Shown here: piece after piece, positions 53,824 to 62,373 of the stretch | How positions within the stretch are numbered: position 1 is the stretch's first letter | How the letters are laid out: every line of letters starts with the position of its first letter | Source of the DNA: Olsenella_K absiana | Lineage (GTDB): Bacteria > Actinomycetota > Coriobacteriia > Coriobacteriales > Atopobiaceae | Length of the DNA: 64,000 nucleotides | Direction of reading: 5' to 3' | NCBI RefSeq assembly: GCF_036408855.1 | Contig: NZ_JAZGJQ010000006.1 | Coordinates: 44,802 to 108,801 of the forward strand | Position numbers and translations under genes: made by a program | The notes under the pieces: generated by a model | Databases searched by the model: none | The model's input: only the letters and a program-made list of their open reading frames with translations | What the model was told of the DNA's origin: nothing

Positions 53824-55224
53824 CTAGCGGCTCTGGCTGCCGCCGTAGTAGCGGCGGTAGTAATCGTAGAGGTCGTACGGGATGCTCTCCGAGCCGTTCC
53901 CGCCCGATACCGACGACGAGCCGGAGCCCGTGGTCGCGCCCTCGTCCGAGCCGAGCGTGACCTGGGCGGTCTTGGTCTCGTTGCCCCTGACATAGGTGAC
54001 CGTCACGGTGTCGCCCACCGAGTGCGACCTCACCGCGAGGATCAGCCCGTCGGCGGAGGCGACGTCGGTGTCGTCCACCTTGGTGATGATGTCGCCCACC
54101 TGGATGCCCGCAGAGGCGGCGGACCCGCCGTCGGTGACGGCGGCGACGTAGGCGCCCTCGTTGGCGCCGAGGTTGTTGGCCTGGGCGTTGGTGGCGTTCA
54201 CGGTCTGCACGGAGACGCCCATATAGGCGTGGGTGACCGGCTCGCCCGCGATGATCTTCTCCGCGATGTCCACGGCGTAGTTGCCCGGGATCGCGAGGCC
54301 GATGCCCGAGAAGGACTGGGTCTCGGAGGCGAGCAGGGTGTTGATGCCGACGAGCTGGCCCTGGGCGTTGACGAGGGCGCCGCCGGAGTTGCCCTGGTTG
54401 ATTGCGGCGTCGGTCTGGATCAGGTTGGTGTAGATGGTGTTGCCGCTCGCGGACTGCGTGAGCGTGGAGCGGTAGAGCGCCGAGACGATGCCCGTGGAGA
54501 CGGACTGCTCGAGCCCGAGCGGGCTGCCGATCGTCATGACCCACTCGCCCACCACGAGCGAGGAGGAGTCGCCGACCTCGATCGGGGTGAGGGTGGTGCC
54601 GTCGTCGACCTCGGCGTGGACCACCGCGATGTCGCTCGAGGCGTCGGAGCCCACGAGCGTGCCCGTGTAGCTCTTGCCGTCGATCGTGACCGAGATGCTC
54701 TGGGCGCCGTCGACCACGTGGTAGTTGGTGATGATGTTGCCGTCGTTGTCCAGGATGACGCCGGAGCCGAGGCCCGTGCCCTCGCTGGACGTGACAGTGA
54801 TGGTGACGACGGAGGGCAGGCACTTGGAGGCGACGGCCTCGGCGGTCGTGGCGTTCTCGTCGTTGGTGTTGATCGTGATCGTGCCGTTGTTGGACGAGCC
54901 CGTGGTCGACGTGGTCGCAGACTTCTGCGCACCGCCGATCACGCCCGTGCCGAGAAGGGCACAGACCAGCGCCGCCGACACGACGCCGCCGGCGACGGCG
55001 CCGCCCACGACGCCCCTGGCGCCCGCCTTGCCGTGCCCGCCGTCCCCCTTGCCGGAGCCGGCACCGGCGGTGCCGCCGGGGGTGGGACCTTGGGAGGTGG
55101 GTCCCTGCTGGGCCTGGGCGTACGAGATCCTCTCGGTGCCCTGAGGCTGGTTCGGCTGGTCGGAGCCTCCCGAGGCACCGTAGGAGCCCGGCGCGGGAGG
55201 TGTCTGGTTGTAATCGCTTGCCAT
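53824..55224 (-). CDS. HtrA/DegP-like membrane serine protease
   Basis: A 466-residue envelope protease. A 65-residue Gly/Pro/Gln-rich cytoplasmic start precedes one membrane helix (about 71-98), so the protease faces outward. The trypsin-like triad is H169 (NYHVVDG), D198 (ASSDIAVV) and S280 (GNSGGAL). A PDZ domain follows (YMGVSVQTVNATN ... SAGIQVGDIITKVDD). The end is a Ser/Gly-rich linker and a Tyr-rich tail YDLYDYYRRYYGG. It probably handles misfolded exported proteins. It lies downstream of a response-regulator gene on the same strand. Confidence 0.92.
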   Translation of the reverse strand: MASDYNQTPPAPGSYGASGGSDQPNQPQGTERISYAQAQQGPTSQGPTPGGTAGAGSGKGDGGHGKAGARGVVGGAVAGGVVSAALVCALLGTGVIGGAQKSATTSTTGSSNNGTITINTNDENATTAEAVASKCLPSVVTITVTSSEGTGLGSGVILDNDGNIITNYHVVDGAQSISVTIDGKSYTGTLVGSDASSDIAVVHAEVDDGTTLTPIEVGDSSSLVVGEWVMTIGSPLGLEQSVSTGIVSALYRSTLTQSASGNTIYTNLIQTDAAINQGNSGGALVNAQGQLVGINTLLASETQSFSGIGLAIPGNYAVDIAEKIIAGEPVTHAYMGVSVQTVNATNAQANNLGANEGAYVAAVTDGGSAASAGIQVGDIITKVDDTDVASADGLILAVRSHSVGDTVTVTYVRGNETKTAQVTLGSDEGATTGSGSSSVSGGNGSESIPYDLYDYYRRYYGGSQSR

Positions 55225-55438
55225 GGTATCGCCCCTTGCTGTCTAGGACAATGTGACGGGCGCCGGTCTGGCGTCTCGCCTCTTGACAAGGTGAACTCTA
55301 CCCCGCCGGTACGCGCCGCATTCTACGACTGCCCAGGTCCACACCACTCGGACAAGCCTCTTGGCTACCTGAAGACCCGCTGCCGGCAAGCTGAAAGCGC
55401 GGGGCGCCTGCCAGACGCCCCCGACGGCGGAGCCTCGC

Positions 55439-56113
55439 CTAGAGCTTGAAGAGGTAGCCCACGCCACGGACCGTGACGATGTGGGCGGCCACCTGCGGCC
55501 CCACCTTGGAGCGCACGCGACGGATGTGGACGTCCACCGTGCGCGTGCCGCCGCAGTACTCGAAGCCCCACACGCGGTGCAGCAGCGTCTCGCGCGAGTA
55601 GGCGCGCGAGGGGTGGGTGGCAAGGAAGGAGAGCAGCGAGTACTCCATCAGCGTGAGGTCCACGGGCGCGCCGTCGATGTAGACCTGGTAGGTGGCGAGG
55701 TTGATCGTCATGTTGTCCACGGTCACGATGTCCGCCGGGGCGCTCTCCTCGCCGGGCCAGAGCAACAGCGAGCAGCGCGCCTCGAACTCTGCCTCCCCCG
55801 CCGTCGCGAGGATGAAGTCGTTGTGGCCCTGGACGGGCATGCGCAGGCTCTGGAGCTTGTCCTCGTCCTGGATCACGAGGACCGGGATGTAGCTGTTGTT
55901 GGCGACGTAGGAGTCGACCGCGTTCAGGGTCTCCTCGTCCATGCCGGCGGAGTCAAGGATGACGAGGTCGAAGTCATGCCCGCTCACGATCGCCTGCGAG
56001 AACGTGTCAGGCGTCGCGAGCGCGATCGAGACGTCCAGGGCGTGCGACAGCTCGCGCATGCGCTCGTGGTGGCGGGACGTCCGCGACATGAGGAGGATAT
56101 TCTTGTGGTGCAT
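55439..56113 (-). CDS. OmpR-type response regulator with atypical receiver
   Basis: A 224-residue transcription factor. The C-terminal winged helix is clear (VDLTLMEYSLLSFLATHPSRAYSRETLLHRVW ... RTVDVHIRRVRSKVG ... VRGVGYLFKL). The receiver keeps a possible phospho-Asp D54 (FDLVILDSAG), but the acidic pair normally near residue 9 is MS, and the conserved Lys/Thr positions are not evident. No histidine kinase is adjacent. The ATG at 56113 is preferred to a TTG 18 bases earlier. It may act without ordinary phosphorylation. HtrA is the next gene on the strand. Confidence 0.85.
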   Translation of the reverse strand: MHHKNILLMSRTSRHHERMRELSHALDVSIALATPDTFSQAIVSGHDFDLVILDSAGMDEETLNAVDSYVANNSYIPVLVIQDEDKLQSLRMPVQGHNDFILATAGEAEFEARCSLLLWPGEESAPADIVTVDNMTINLATYQVYIDGAPVDLTLMEYSLLSFLATHPSRAYSRETLLHRVWGFEYCGGTRTVDVHIRRVRSKVGPQVAAHIVTVRGVGYLFKL

Positions 56114-56248
56114 CCTCAGACCCCAATCCAACTGCCGACTGCGTCAGATACCTGTTCGCCATAGTATCACAGCCGTTCGCACGCCGGCTTTATCCATCCG
56201 ATATTGTTCACAATGTGTCTCATTCCCTCCCATGGCACCCGAACGGGA

Positions 56249-56281
56249 GGCGCCCCCGGCACGCTGCGTGCCAGGGGCGCC
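56249..56281 (-). terminator. Terminator of the amino-acid ABC operon
   Basis: GGCGCCCC (56249-56256) pairs with GGGGCGCC (56274-56281) and the inner GGCAC/GTGCC adds five pairs, loop GCTGC. It lies 70 bases past the ATPase stop; no T-run. Confidence 0.5.
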
Positions 56282-56351
56282 GTCGCGCTCGCAGCTCGTC
56301 TCCCCCCTTCGTGCGCCCCGGCCGAGAAGGGCCGGGGCCAGGGAGGCGGCG

Positions 56352-57221
56352 CTAGTCGATGCTTCCCAGGAACTCGGCCGTGCGGGCGTTCTCCGGGTGG
56401 TCGAAGACCTTCTCGGGCAGGCCCTGCTCCACCACCACGCCGCCCTCCATGAAGACCACGCGGTCCGCGACCTCGCGCGCGAAGCCCATCTCGTGGGTGA
56501 CGACGATCATGGTCATGCCGCCGTTCTCCGCGAGGTCGCGCATGACGTCGAGGACGCCGCGGACGAGCTCGGGGTCGAGCGCGGAGGTCGGCTCGTCGAA
56601 GAGCAGCACGTCGGGGTGCATGGCGACGGCGCGGGCGATGGCGACGCGCTGCTGCTGGCCGCCGGAGAGCTGCGCCGGCTTGAAGTCCGCCCTGTCGAGC
56701 AGGCCGACGGCCTCGAGCTGGCGCTCCGCCTCGCGCGCCGCCTCGGCCTTGTCCTTCTTGAGGACCTTGGTCTGGCCGATCATGACGTTCTGCTTGGCGG
56801 TGAGGTGCGGGAAGAGGTTGAAGCTCTGGAAGACCATGCCGAGGTTCTGGCGGAGCTTGTTGACGTCGGTCTTGGCCGAGCCCGTGATCTCCTTGTCCTC
56901 GATGAGGATGTGGCCGGCGGTCGGCTTCTCGAGCAGGTTGATGCAACGCAGCATCGTGGACTTGCCCGAGCCGGACGGCCCCAGCACCACGACGACCTCG
57001 CCGGGCCAGACGTCGAGGTTGACGTCGCGCAGGACCTGCGTGGAGCCGTCGAAGGTCTTGTTGAGGTGCTCGATGCGCACCACGGGGTGCTCGCCCTCCT
57101 CGAAGTGGTGGCGGGTGAGCGCGCGGTCGTGCTCGAACGCGAGCCTCGCGGCCTCGTCGGCCGGGAGGGCGGGCGGTACCTCGATGGAGGCCGCGGCCCC
57201 CAGCTTGTGCTTACTCGGCAT
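56352..57221 (-). CDS. Amino-acid ABC transporter ATP-binding protein (GlnQ type)
   Basis: A 289-residue polar-amino-acid uptake ATPase. Walker A GPSGSGKST, Q-loop MVFQSFNLFPHLTAKQNV, signature LSGGQQQRVAIARAV and Walker B VLLFDEPTSALDPE are intact. A 50-residue N-terminal extension precedes the ATPase fold. The ATG at 57221 has GGAGG eight bases upstream and overlaps the permease stop by eleven bases. It is the last gene of the operon that starts with two binding proteins. Confidence 0.92.
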   Translation of the reverse strand: MPSKHKLGAAASIEVPPALPADEAARLAFEHDRALTRHHFEEGEHPVVRIEHLNKTFDGSTQVLRDVNLDVWPGEVVVVLGPSGSGKSTMLRCINLLEKPTAGHILIEDKEITGSAKTDVNKLRQNLGMVFQSFNLFPHLTAKQNVMIGQTKVLKKDKAEAAREAERQLEAVGLLDRADFKPAQLSGGQQQRVAIARAVAMHPDVLLFDEPTSALDPELVRGVLDVMRDLAENGGMTMIVVTHEMGFAREVADRVVFMEGGVVVEQGLPEKVFDHPENARTAEFLGSID

Positions 57222-58662
57222 CGGCCATACCTCCAAACGTGTTGTGGGCGCAGAACGGCGCCACGAGGGCGCGGAGCGCGCCGGGGAGCTCGTCCGCGTC
57301 GCTCGCCTCCGCGTGGCTCGAGCCCGCGACCTCGAGGCCCTCGTCGTCGCCCTCCTGCTCGGACGCGCGGCCGGCGGCCTGCGCCTTGGGCCTCGGGCCG
57401 CCTCCCCTCTCGGAGCGCGCGAGGTTCTTCTCCACGATGCCGACGACCTTGATCAGCGGCAGGGTGACGATCAGGTAGAAGATGGCGGCCGCCATGTAGG
57501 GCGTGATGTTGCCGGTCACGGTCGTGAGGTTCTTGGAGAACATCATGAGCTCCATGACGCCGACCGAGGAGAGCAGCGAGGTGTCCTTGTAGGAGGTGAT
57601 GAAGTCGCTCGTGACCGTGGGGATGACGCGGCGCACCGTCTGCGGCAGGATCACGGAGACCATCGTCTGCATGTGGTTCATGCCGAGGGAGGCCGCCGCC
57701 TCGTACTGGCCGCGCGGGATGGACTCGATGCCGGCGCGGAAGATCTCCGCGAGGTAGGCCGAGGAGTTGATCGCCATCACGATGACGCCGAGGACGTTGT
57801 TGTTGATGTTGATGCCGACCATCGGCAGGCCGAAGAACATGATGTAGATCTGCAGGAAGAGCGGCGTGCCCCTCAGGATGTTGATGTAGACGATCGCGAT
57901 GGCGCGCAAAAGGCGGTGGCGCGAGATCTTCATGAACGCCGCGACGAGGCCGAGCAGGATGGCGAACGGGTAGGCCACGAGCACGATGACGAGGCACAGG
58001 ACCCAGCCGGGCGCCAGCGAGGCGAACGAGGTCAGCAGCAGCTGGGGCCTGAAGAACATCCCCAGGAAGGGGTTGGCGTTCCAGGCCGCGACCCAGGCCT
58101 GCCCGTCGAGCCAGTCCACGGCCTGCTGCAGCGGCGTGTTGGCGATGACGCTGATGGCGGGCGAGTCCTGGAGCTGCTGGGTGCCCTGGTCGTTGACGTA
58201 GGAGCCCGAGACCACGTAGTCCCCGCCCTCGGAGGGGAAGGTCATGCCCTCGACCTCGAGCCTGAGCAGCGAGTCGGCGGGGATCGGCAAGGCGAAGTCC
58301 ACCGTGAGGGAGTTGCCCGAGGCGCTGACCGTGCTGTCCTGGTTGATGCGGTTGAGGCCGTCCAGGACGGTCACCCTCGTCGTAGAGTCCGCGAAGGAGG
58401 CGTCATCGGGCAGCGTCAGCGTGATGCTCGAGAGCTCCTCGCCGTCCGCGACCGTGCCCTCCCACGTGAGGCGCGTGGCGATGCCGCCGATGACGCCGTC
58501 GCCGCCGTCCTCGTTGGGCCTGGCCGTCGCCTTGTTCGTCGTGAGCGCGAAGGCCTCGTCCGGGAGCGCTGCCGCGCCGGCGAGCGCGATCGCGAGGGCG
58601 AGCACGAGCGCGCCTACGAGCCCGCGCAGCCGGCCATGCCCCCTCTTCGTCTTGTCATGCAT
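57211..58662 (-). CDS. Amino-acid ABC permease with N-terminal extracytoplasmic domain
   Basis: A 483-residue protein. Residues 1-40 resemble a signal peptide (LVGALVLALAIALAGAAAL) and about 45-185 form a beta-rich domain outside the membrane (TTRVTVLDGLNRINQDSTV, GDYVVSGSYVNDQG). The HisM/GlnP-type permease follows with five or so helices and IYINILRGTPLFLQIYIMFF and YEAAASLGMNHMQTM. The C-terminal 60 residues are a charged tail. The ATG at 58662 is used. The added outside domain is unusual for this family and might dock the binding proteins. Confidence 0.88.
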   Translation of the reverse strand: MHDKTKRGHGRLRGLVGALVLALAIALAGAAALPDEAFALTTNKATARPNEDGGDGVIGGIATRLTWEGTVADGEELSSITLTLPDDASFADSTTRVTVLDGLNRINQDSTVSASGNSLTVDFALPIPADSLLRLEVEGMTFPSEGGDYVVSGSYVNDQGTQQLQDSPAISVIANTPLQQAVDWLDGQAWVAAWNANPFLGMFFRPQLLLTSFASLAPGWVLCLVIVLVAYPFAILLGLVAAFMKISRHRLLRAIAIVYINILRGTPLFLQIYIMFFGLPMVGININNNVLGVIVMAINSSAYLAEIFRAGIESIPRGQYEAAASLGMNHMQTMVSVILPQTVRRVIPTVTSDFITSYKDTSLLSSVGVMELMMFSKNLTTVTGNITPYMAAAIFYLIVTLPLIKVVGIVEKNLARSERGGGPRPKAQAAGRASEQEGDDEGLEVAGSSHAEASDADELPGALRALVAPFCAHNTFGGMADAE

Positions 58663-58693
58663 GGGGTGTCCCCGCCTTTCCTGCAATCCATAA

Positions 58694-58725
58694 GGGCAGG
58701 CAGACCCTCGAGGGTCCGCCTGCCC
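58694..58725 (-). other. Intercistronic stem-loop between binding protein and permease genes
   Basis: GGGCAGGC (58694-58701) pairs with GCCTGCCC (58718-58725), and GACCCT with AGGGTC inside after one mismatch. It is 34 bases beyond the binding-protein stop, with no T-run, mirroring the other two ABC operons. Confidence 0.65.
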
Positions 58726-58759
58726 AGCACCGGCGCCCCGCGCCGGCCGTGACAGCTCG

Positions 58760-59584
58760 CTAGATGTTGGAGCCGAACCACTTGGTCTTGAGCTCGTCCA
58801 GGGTGCCGTCGCCCTGGATCTCCGTGAGCGCCTTGTTGAGCGCCTTCGTGAGGCCGGGGTTGTCCTTGGAGACGGCGATGCCGTACTGCTCGCCCGTGGG
58901 GATCTGCTTGGCCACCGTCAGGTCCGTGTAGGAGTTGAGGGTGAGGTTGCTCACCACGGGCAGATCGGCGACGCAGCCGTCGTAGAGGCCGGTGGAGACG
59001 CCGGTCATGGCCTGGATGGCGTCGTCGAGGGGGACGAGCTCGGCGTTGGGGAGGTTCTCCTTCGCCCAGCTCTCGCCGGTGGTGCCGGACTGGGCGGCCA
59101 CCTTCCTGCCCGCCTGGTTGAGGTAGGCCTCGGCGTCGTCGGTGAGCTCCTTCTTCACGACCAGGCCCTGGTTGGAGTCAAGGTAGGAGTCGGTGAAGTC
59201 GACCTGCTTCAGGCGCTCGTCGGTGATGGTGAAGGCGGACAGGCCCACGTCGGCCTTGCCGCCCTGCTGGATCAGCGGGATGATCGCGTCGAACTTGATC
59301 GGGTCGATCCAGCCGGACTCGAGGCCCATCTTCTCGGCGAGGGCGGCCAGCAGGTCGATCTCGAAGCCCTCGGGCTGGCCCGTGCTCTCGTTCATCTGCG
59401 AGAGGGGCGGGTACTGCAGGTCGGAGGCGCCGAGGATCTTGCCGCTCTGGACGAGCGTGTAGCTGTCGTCGGAGGCCTTGGTGGCGGCGGAGCCGCCGTT
59501 GGAGCCGTTGGAGGAGCAGGCGCCGAGGGTGCCCGCAACGAGCGCGCCGACCGACGCGGATACGAACTGCTTCCTGGTGAACAT
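58760..59584 (-). CDS. Amino-acid-binding lipoprotein (SBP_bac_3), paralog 1
   Basis: A 274-residue polar-amino-acid binding protein. The signal FTRKQFVSASVGALVAGTLGAC ends in a lipobox and has a Tat-like RK pair. The mature part is typical of SBP_bac_3: QPEGFEIDLLAALAEKMGL, GGKADVGLSAFTITDERLKQ, and GEQYGIAVSKDNPGL. AAGGAGA precedes the ATG at 59584. It is about 60% alike by eye to the next protein upstream, so the two arose by tandem duplication. The exact amino acid is unknown. Confidence 0.9.
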   Translation of the reverse strand: MFTRKQFVSASVGALVAGTLGACSSNGSNGGSAATKASDDSYTLVQSGKILGASDLQYPPLSQMNESTGQPEGFEIDLLAALAEKMGLESGWIDPIKFDAIIPLIQQGGKADVGLSAFTITDERLKQVDFTDSYLDSNQGLVVKKELTDDAEAYLNQAGRKVAAQSGTTGESWAKENLPNAELVPLDDAIQAMTGVSTGLYDGCVADLPVVSNLTLNSYTDLTVAKQIPTGEQYGIAVSKDNPGLTKALNKALTEIQGDGTLDELKTKWFGSNI

Positions 59585-59653
59585 GTGCACTCTCCTTGCT
59601 ATCTCTCGGACGCCTTGGTGCGCCCGCAGCTGGTGGGTTGGGGCGGCGCGGCG

Positions 59654-60496
59654 CTAGAGGGCCTCGCCGAACCACTTCTCCTCGAGGCTGGCGATGGTGC
59701 CGTCGTCCTTGAGGTCCGCGAGGGCGGAGTTGATGTCGGCGGTGAGCTTCTTGTTGTCCTTGGAGACGACGATGCCGTACTGCTCGCCCGTGGGGATCTG
59801 CAGGGCCACCTTGCAGTCCGTGTAGGACTTGTTGCAAAGGTAGGTGACGACCGGCAGGTCGGCGACGCAGGCGGCGTACAGGCCGGTCTGCACGCCAGTC
59901 ATCGCCTGGATCGCGTCGTCGAGGGGCACGCACTCGGCGTTGGGGAGGTTCTCCCTGATCCACGTCTCGCCGGTGGTGCCAGACTGGCAGGCCACCTTGG
60001 TACCCGAGGCGTTCAGGGCCTCCTGGGTGTCGGCCGCGGCGTCTGCCTTGGTCACGAGGCCCTGGTTGGAGTCCAGGTAGGAGTCGGTGAAGTCGATCTG
60101 CTGCTTGCGCTCGTCGGTGATGGTGAAGGCCGAGACGCCCACGTCAGCCTTGCCGCCCTGCTTGATGAGGGGGACGATGGTGTCGAACTTCGTTGCGGGC
60201 AGCCACTCCATCGTGAGGCCGAGCTTGCCGGCGACGGCGTCCATGAGGTCGATCTCGAAGCCCTCGGGCTTGGTGGAGCCCTCAGGGATGGACTCGAGCG
60301 GCGGGTATGCCATGTCGGAGACGCCGGTGAGCGTTCCCTCCTTGACCAGGACGTAGCCCTGGGAGTCGGTTGCGGCCGAGCTCGGTGCGGACGCGCCTGA
60401 CGCGGCGTCCTTGGAGCCCTGGGAGCCGCAGGCTGCGAGCGTCCCCGTGAGAAGCGCGCCAAAGGACGCACTGACGAACTGCTTCCTGGTGATCAT
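59654..60496 (-). CDS. Amino-acid-binding lipoprotein (SBP_bac_3), paralog 2
   Basis: A 280-residue close paralog of the protein encoded just downstream and the first gene of the operon. The signal TRKQFVSASFGALLTGTLAAC carries the lipobox. Shared stretches include GGKADVGVSAFTITDER, DFTDSYLDSNQGLV, LDDAIQAMTGV and IPTGEQYGI. It has four extra cysteines in the C-terminal lobe (ECVPL, AACVADL, LCNKSY, DCKVAL) not found in paralog 1, which could form disulfides outside the cell. The two may widen the ligand range of one permease. Confidence 0.9.
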   Translation of the reverse strand: MITRKQFVSASFGALLTGTLAACGSQGSKDAASGASAPSSAATDSQGYVLVKEGTLTGVSDMAYPPLESIPEGSTKPEGFEIDLMDAVAGKLGLTMEWLPATKFDTIVPLIKQGGKADVGVSAFTITDERKQQIDFTDSYLDSNQGLVTKADAAADTQEALNASGTKVACQSGTTGETWIRENLPNAECVPLDDAIQAMTGVQTGLYAACVADLPVVTYLCNKSYTDCKVALQIPTGEQYGIVVSKDNKKLTADINSALADLKDDGTIASLEEKWFGEAL

Positions 60497-60668
60497 GTTC
60501 CTACTCCTTCATCTCAGGGAAGGCGGTGCCTCGGCACCTCGACCTGTCGGGCGTGCCAGCTCGGGGCCCGAGGGCCCGCCGCCTGGGCCCGGGGCGCGTC
60601 GCGCGCCTCGCTGCCTGACGGCCTGGCGATTGCATAAACAATTTTCAGCCAGCCACGCCCGAATTTGT

Positions 60669-60697
60669 GCGGGAAGTCCTAACTTTAACACTCCCGC
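60669..60697. promoter_or_regulatory. Inverted repeat upstream of the amino-acid ABC operon
   Basis: GCGGGAaGT and ACTCCCGC form 8-base arms (one bulged base) around CCTAACTTTAAC in an AT-rich patch 173 bases upstream of the first binding-protein gene. It could be an operator or a small RNA hairpin; the promoter boxes are not clear. The leader between here and 60496 is very GC-rich with alternative GGGCCC pairings. Confidence 0.35.
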
Positions 60698-60732
60698 TAT
60701 AAAACGCCCCCGATAATCCCTGGGATGAATAA

Positions 60733-60764
60733 GCGGCCGGCACCTGAAGCCAGGTGCCGGCCGC
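60733..60764 (-). terminator. Terminator of the glutamine-synthetase-like gene
   Basis: A perfect 14-base-pair stem, 60733-60746 with 60751-60764, loop AAGC, followed on the minus strand by TTATTCATCC. It is 39 bases past the stop codon. Confidence 0.75.
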
Positions 60765-60803
60765 ATCGCAGTTCGCGAGGCGCCTGGAACTGCCGTCGAC
60801 GTC

Positions 60804-62147
60804 CTAGAAGCCCGCGTAGTAGTGGGCCTTCTCCCAGTCGGTCACCGTGGTGCAGTAGTCCTCCCACTCCTTGCGCTTGTTCGTCACGAGGTAGTCGAAG
60901 ATCTGGTCGCCGAGGACCTCGCGCATGAGGTCGGAGGCGACGAAGGCGTCGATCGCCTCGCCGAGGCTGCGCGGGAGGCGGCGGAAGCCGGCCGCGGCCA
61001 TGCGCTCCTCGCTGAGGTCGTCGCCGGACAGCGACAGCTCGTCGGTGAGGGGCAGCTCGTCCTCGACGCCGCGCAGGCCCGCCGCGAGCGTGGCAGCGCA
61101 GGCCAGATAGGGGTTGGCCGTGGGGTCGGGGTTGCGGACCTCGATGCGCGCGGCCATCTTCTTGCCCGGCTTGTAGGTCGGGATGCGCACGAGCGCAGCG
61201 CGGTTGCGGCGCCCCCAGGTGGCGAAGATGGGGACCTCGCCGTTGGCCTGCAGGCGCTTGTAAGAGTTGACCGTGGGGTTGGTGATGAGCATGAACTCGG
61301 GCGCGTACTTGAGGATGCCGGCCGTGAAGTGACGCGCGAGGTCGGAAAGGTGGTCCTCGCCCTCGCCGCCCTCCCTCCAGAAGAGGTTCTCACCGTCGTG
61401 GTTGAGCAGCGACTCGTAGAGGAACATGGCCGAGCCCGAGTGGCCGGTTAGCGGCTTGGGCATGAAGGAGGCGAACATGTTCTGCTCGTTGGCCTCCTGC
61501 TTGATGACCAGCCGTGCCGTCATGATGTTGTCCGCGCAGTTGACGGCCTCGCTGTAGCGCAGCTCGATGCCGTTCTGCGAGGGGGCGTTGGCGTGGTAGG
61601 AGTACTGCACGGGGATGGACATGCGCTCGAGGGTGAGGGTCGTCGAGCGGCGCAGGTCGCGCGCGGAGTCGTACGGAGTGAGGTCGAAGTAGCTGGCGCT
61701 GTCCACGGTGACGGGCTCGGGGCCCTCGTCGGCGAAGTAGAAGTACTCGATCTTGGGGCCGACGTTGAAGACGTAGCCCTCGTTGTCCGCCTTCTGGAAG
61801 ACGCGCTTGAGGCAGCCGCGGACGTCGCCCTCGAAGGGCTCGCCCTGCGGCGTGCGGATGTCGCAGAAGATGCGCGCGACGCCGCCCTCGGTCGGCCGCC
61901 AGGGCAGAATCTGGAAGGTCTGCGCGTCGGGGAAGGCGAGCATGTCCGACTCCTCGGCCGGGGCGAAGCCGTCCACCGCCGAGCCGTCGAACCCGATGCC
62001 CTCCTCGAAGGCCTCCGGAAGCTCCTCCGGGGAAATCGAGAAGGACTTGAGGTTTCCAAGGATGTCCGAGAACCACAGCCGCACGAAGCGGATGTCGCGC
62101 TTCTCGACTGTGCGCAACACGAAGTCAACGTTTCGGTCGTTGCTCAT
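60804..62147 (-). CDS. Glutamine synthetase I-like protein, probably inactive
   Basis: A 447-residue protein with the full GSI layout (LWFSDILGNLKSF, EGIGFDGSAVDGF, FMPKPL, RNRAALVRIP, DPTANPYLA). By eye alignment to Salmonella/Bacillus GS, metal ligands E129, E212, E220 and H269 are K132, A186, G193 and F242; H271 is Y244. E131 (E134), E327 (E304) and E357 (E336) remain. Normal synthetase activity is therefore unlikely; a regulatory, structural or altered catalytic role is possible. GAGGAGGG precedes the ATG, and CTCC-TTGA-GGAG could fold over that site. An intact GSIII is encoded at 31029-33119. Confidence 0.88.
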   Translation of the reverse strand: MSNDRNVDFVLRTVEKRDIRFVRLWFSDILGNLKSFSISPEELPEAFEEGIGFDGSAVDGFAPAEESDMLAFPDAQTFQILPWRPTEGGVARIFCDIRTPQGEPFEGDVRGCLKRVFQKADNEGYVFNVGPKIEYFYFADEGPEPVTVDSASYFDLTPYDSARDLRRSTTLTLERMSIPVQYSYHANAPSQNGIELRYSEAVNCADNIMTARLVIKQEANEQNMFASFMPKPLTGHSGSAMFLYESLLNHDGENLFWREGGEGEDHLSDLARHFTAGILKYAPEFMLITNPTVNSYKRLQANGEVPIFATWGRRNRAALVRIPTYKPGKKMAARIEVRNPDPTANPYLACAATLAAGLRGVEDELPLTDELSLSGDDLSEERMAAAGFRRLPRSLGEAIDAFVASDLMREVLGDQIFDYLVTNKRKEWEDYCTTVTDWEKAHYYAGF

Positions 62148-62373
62148 GCTATGCCCTCCTCAAGGAGACGAGTACGTGGTCTGAGCTGGGACAAGACCCC
62201 GCCCCTGACAACATATCTGGCAGATTAGCATCCCACATGGATGTTACTGGCACGTTTCAGGGCACGCGGGGCAGGCGAGTGGGCCGGGAGGCGGGCCTGT
62301 GCCCGTGGCAGGATAGCACGCACCGACGGCAGCGAACGGCGCGCACCCGGAGGGCGGGCGGGCAGCGGACCCG

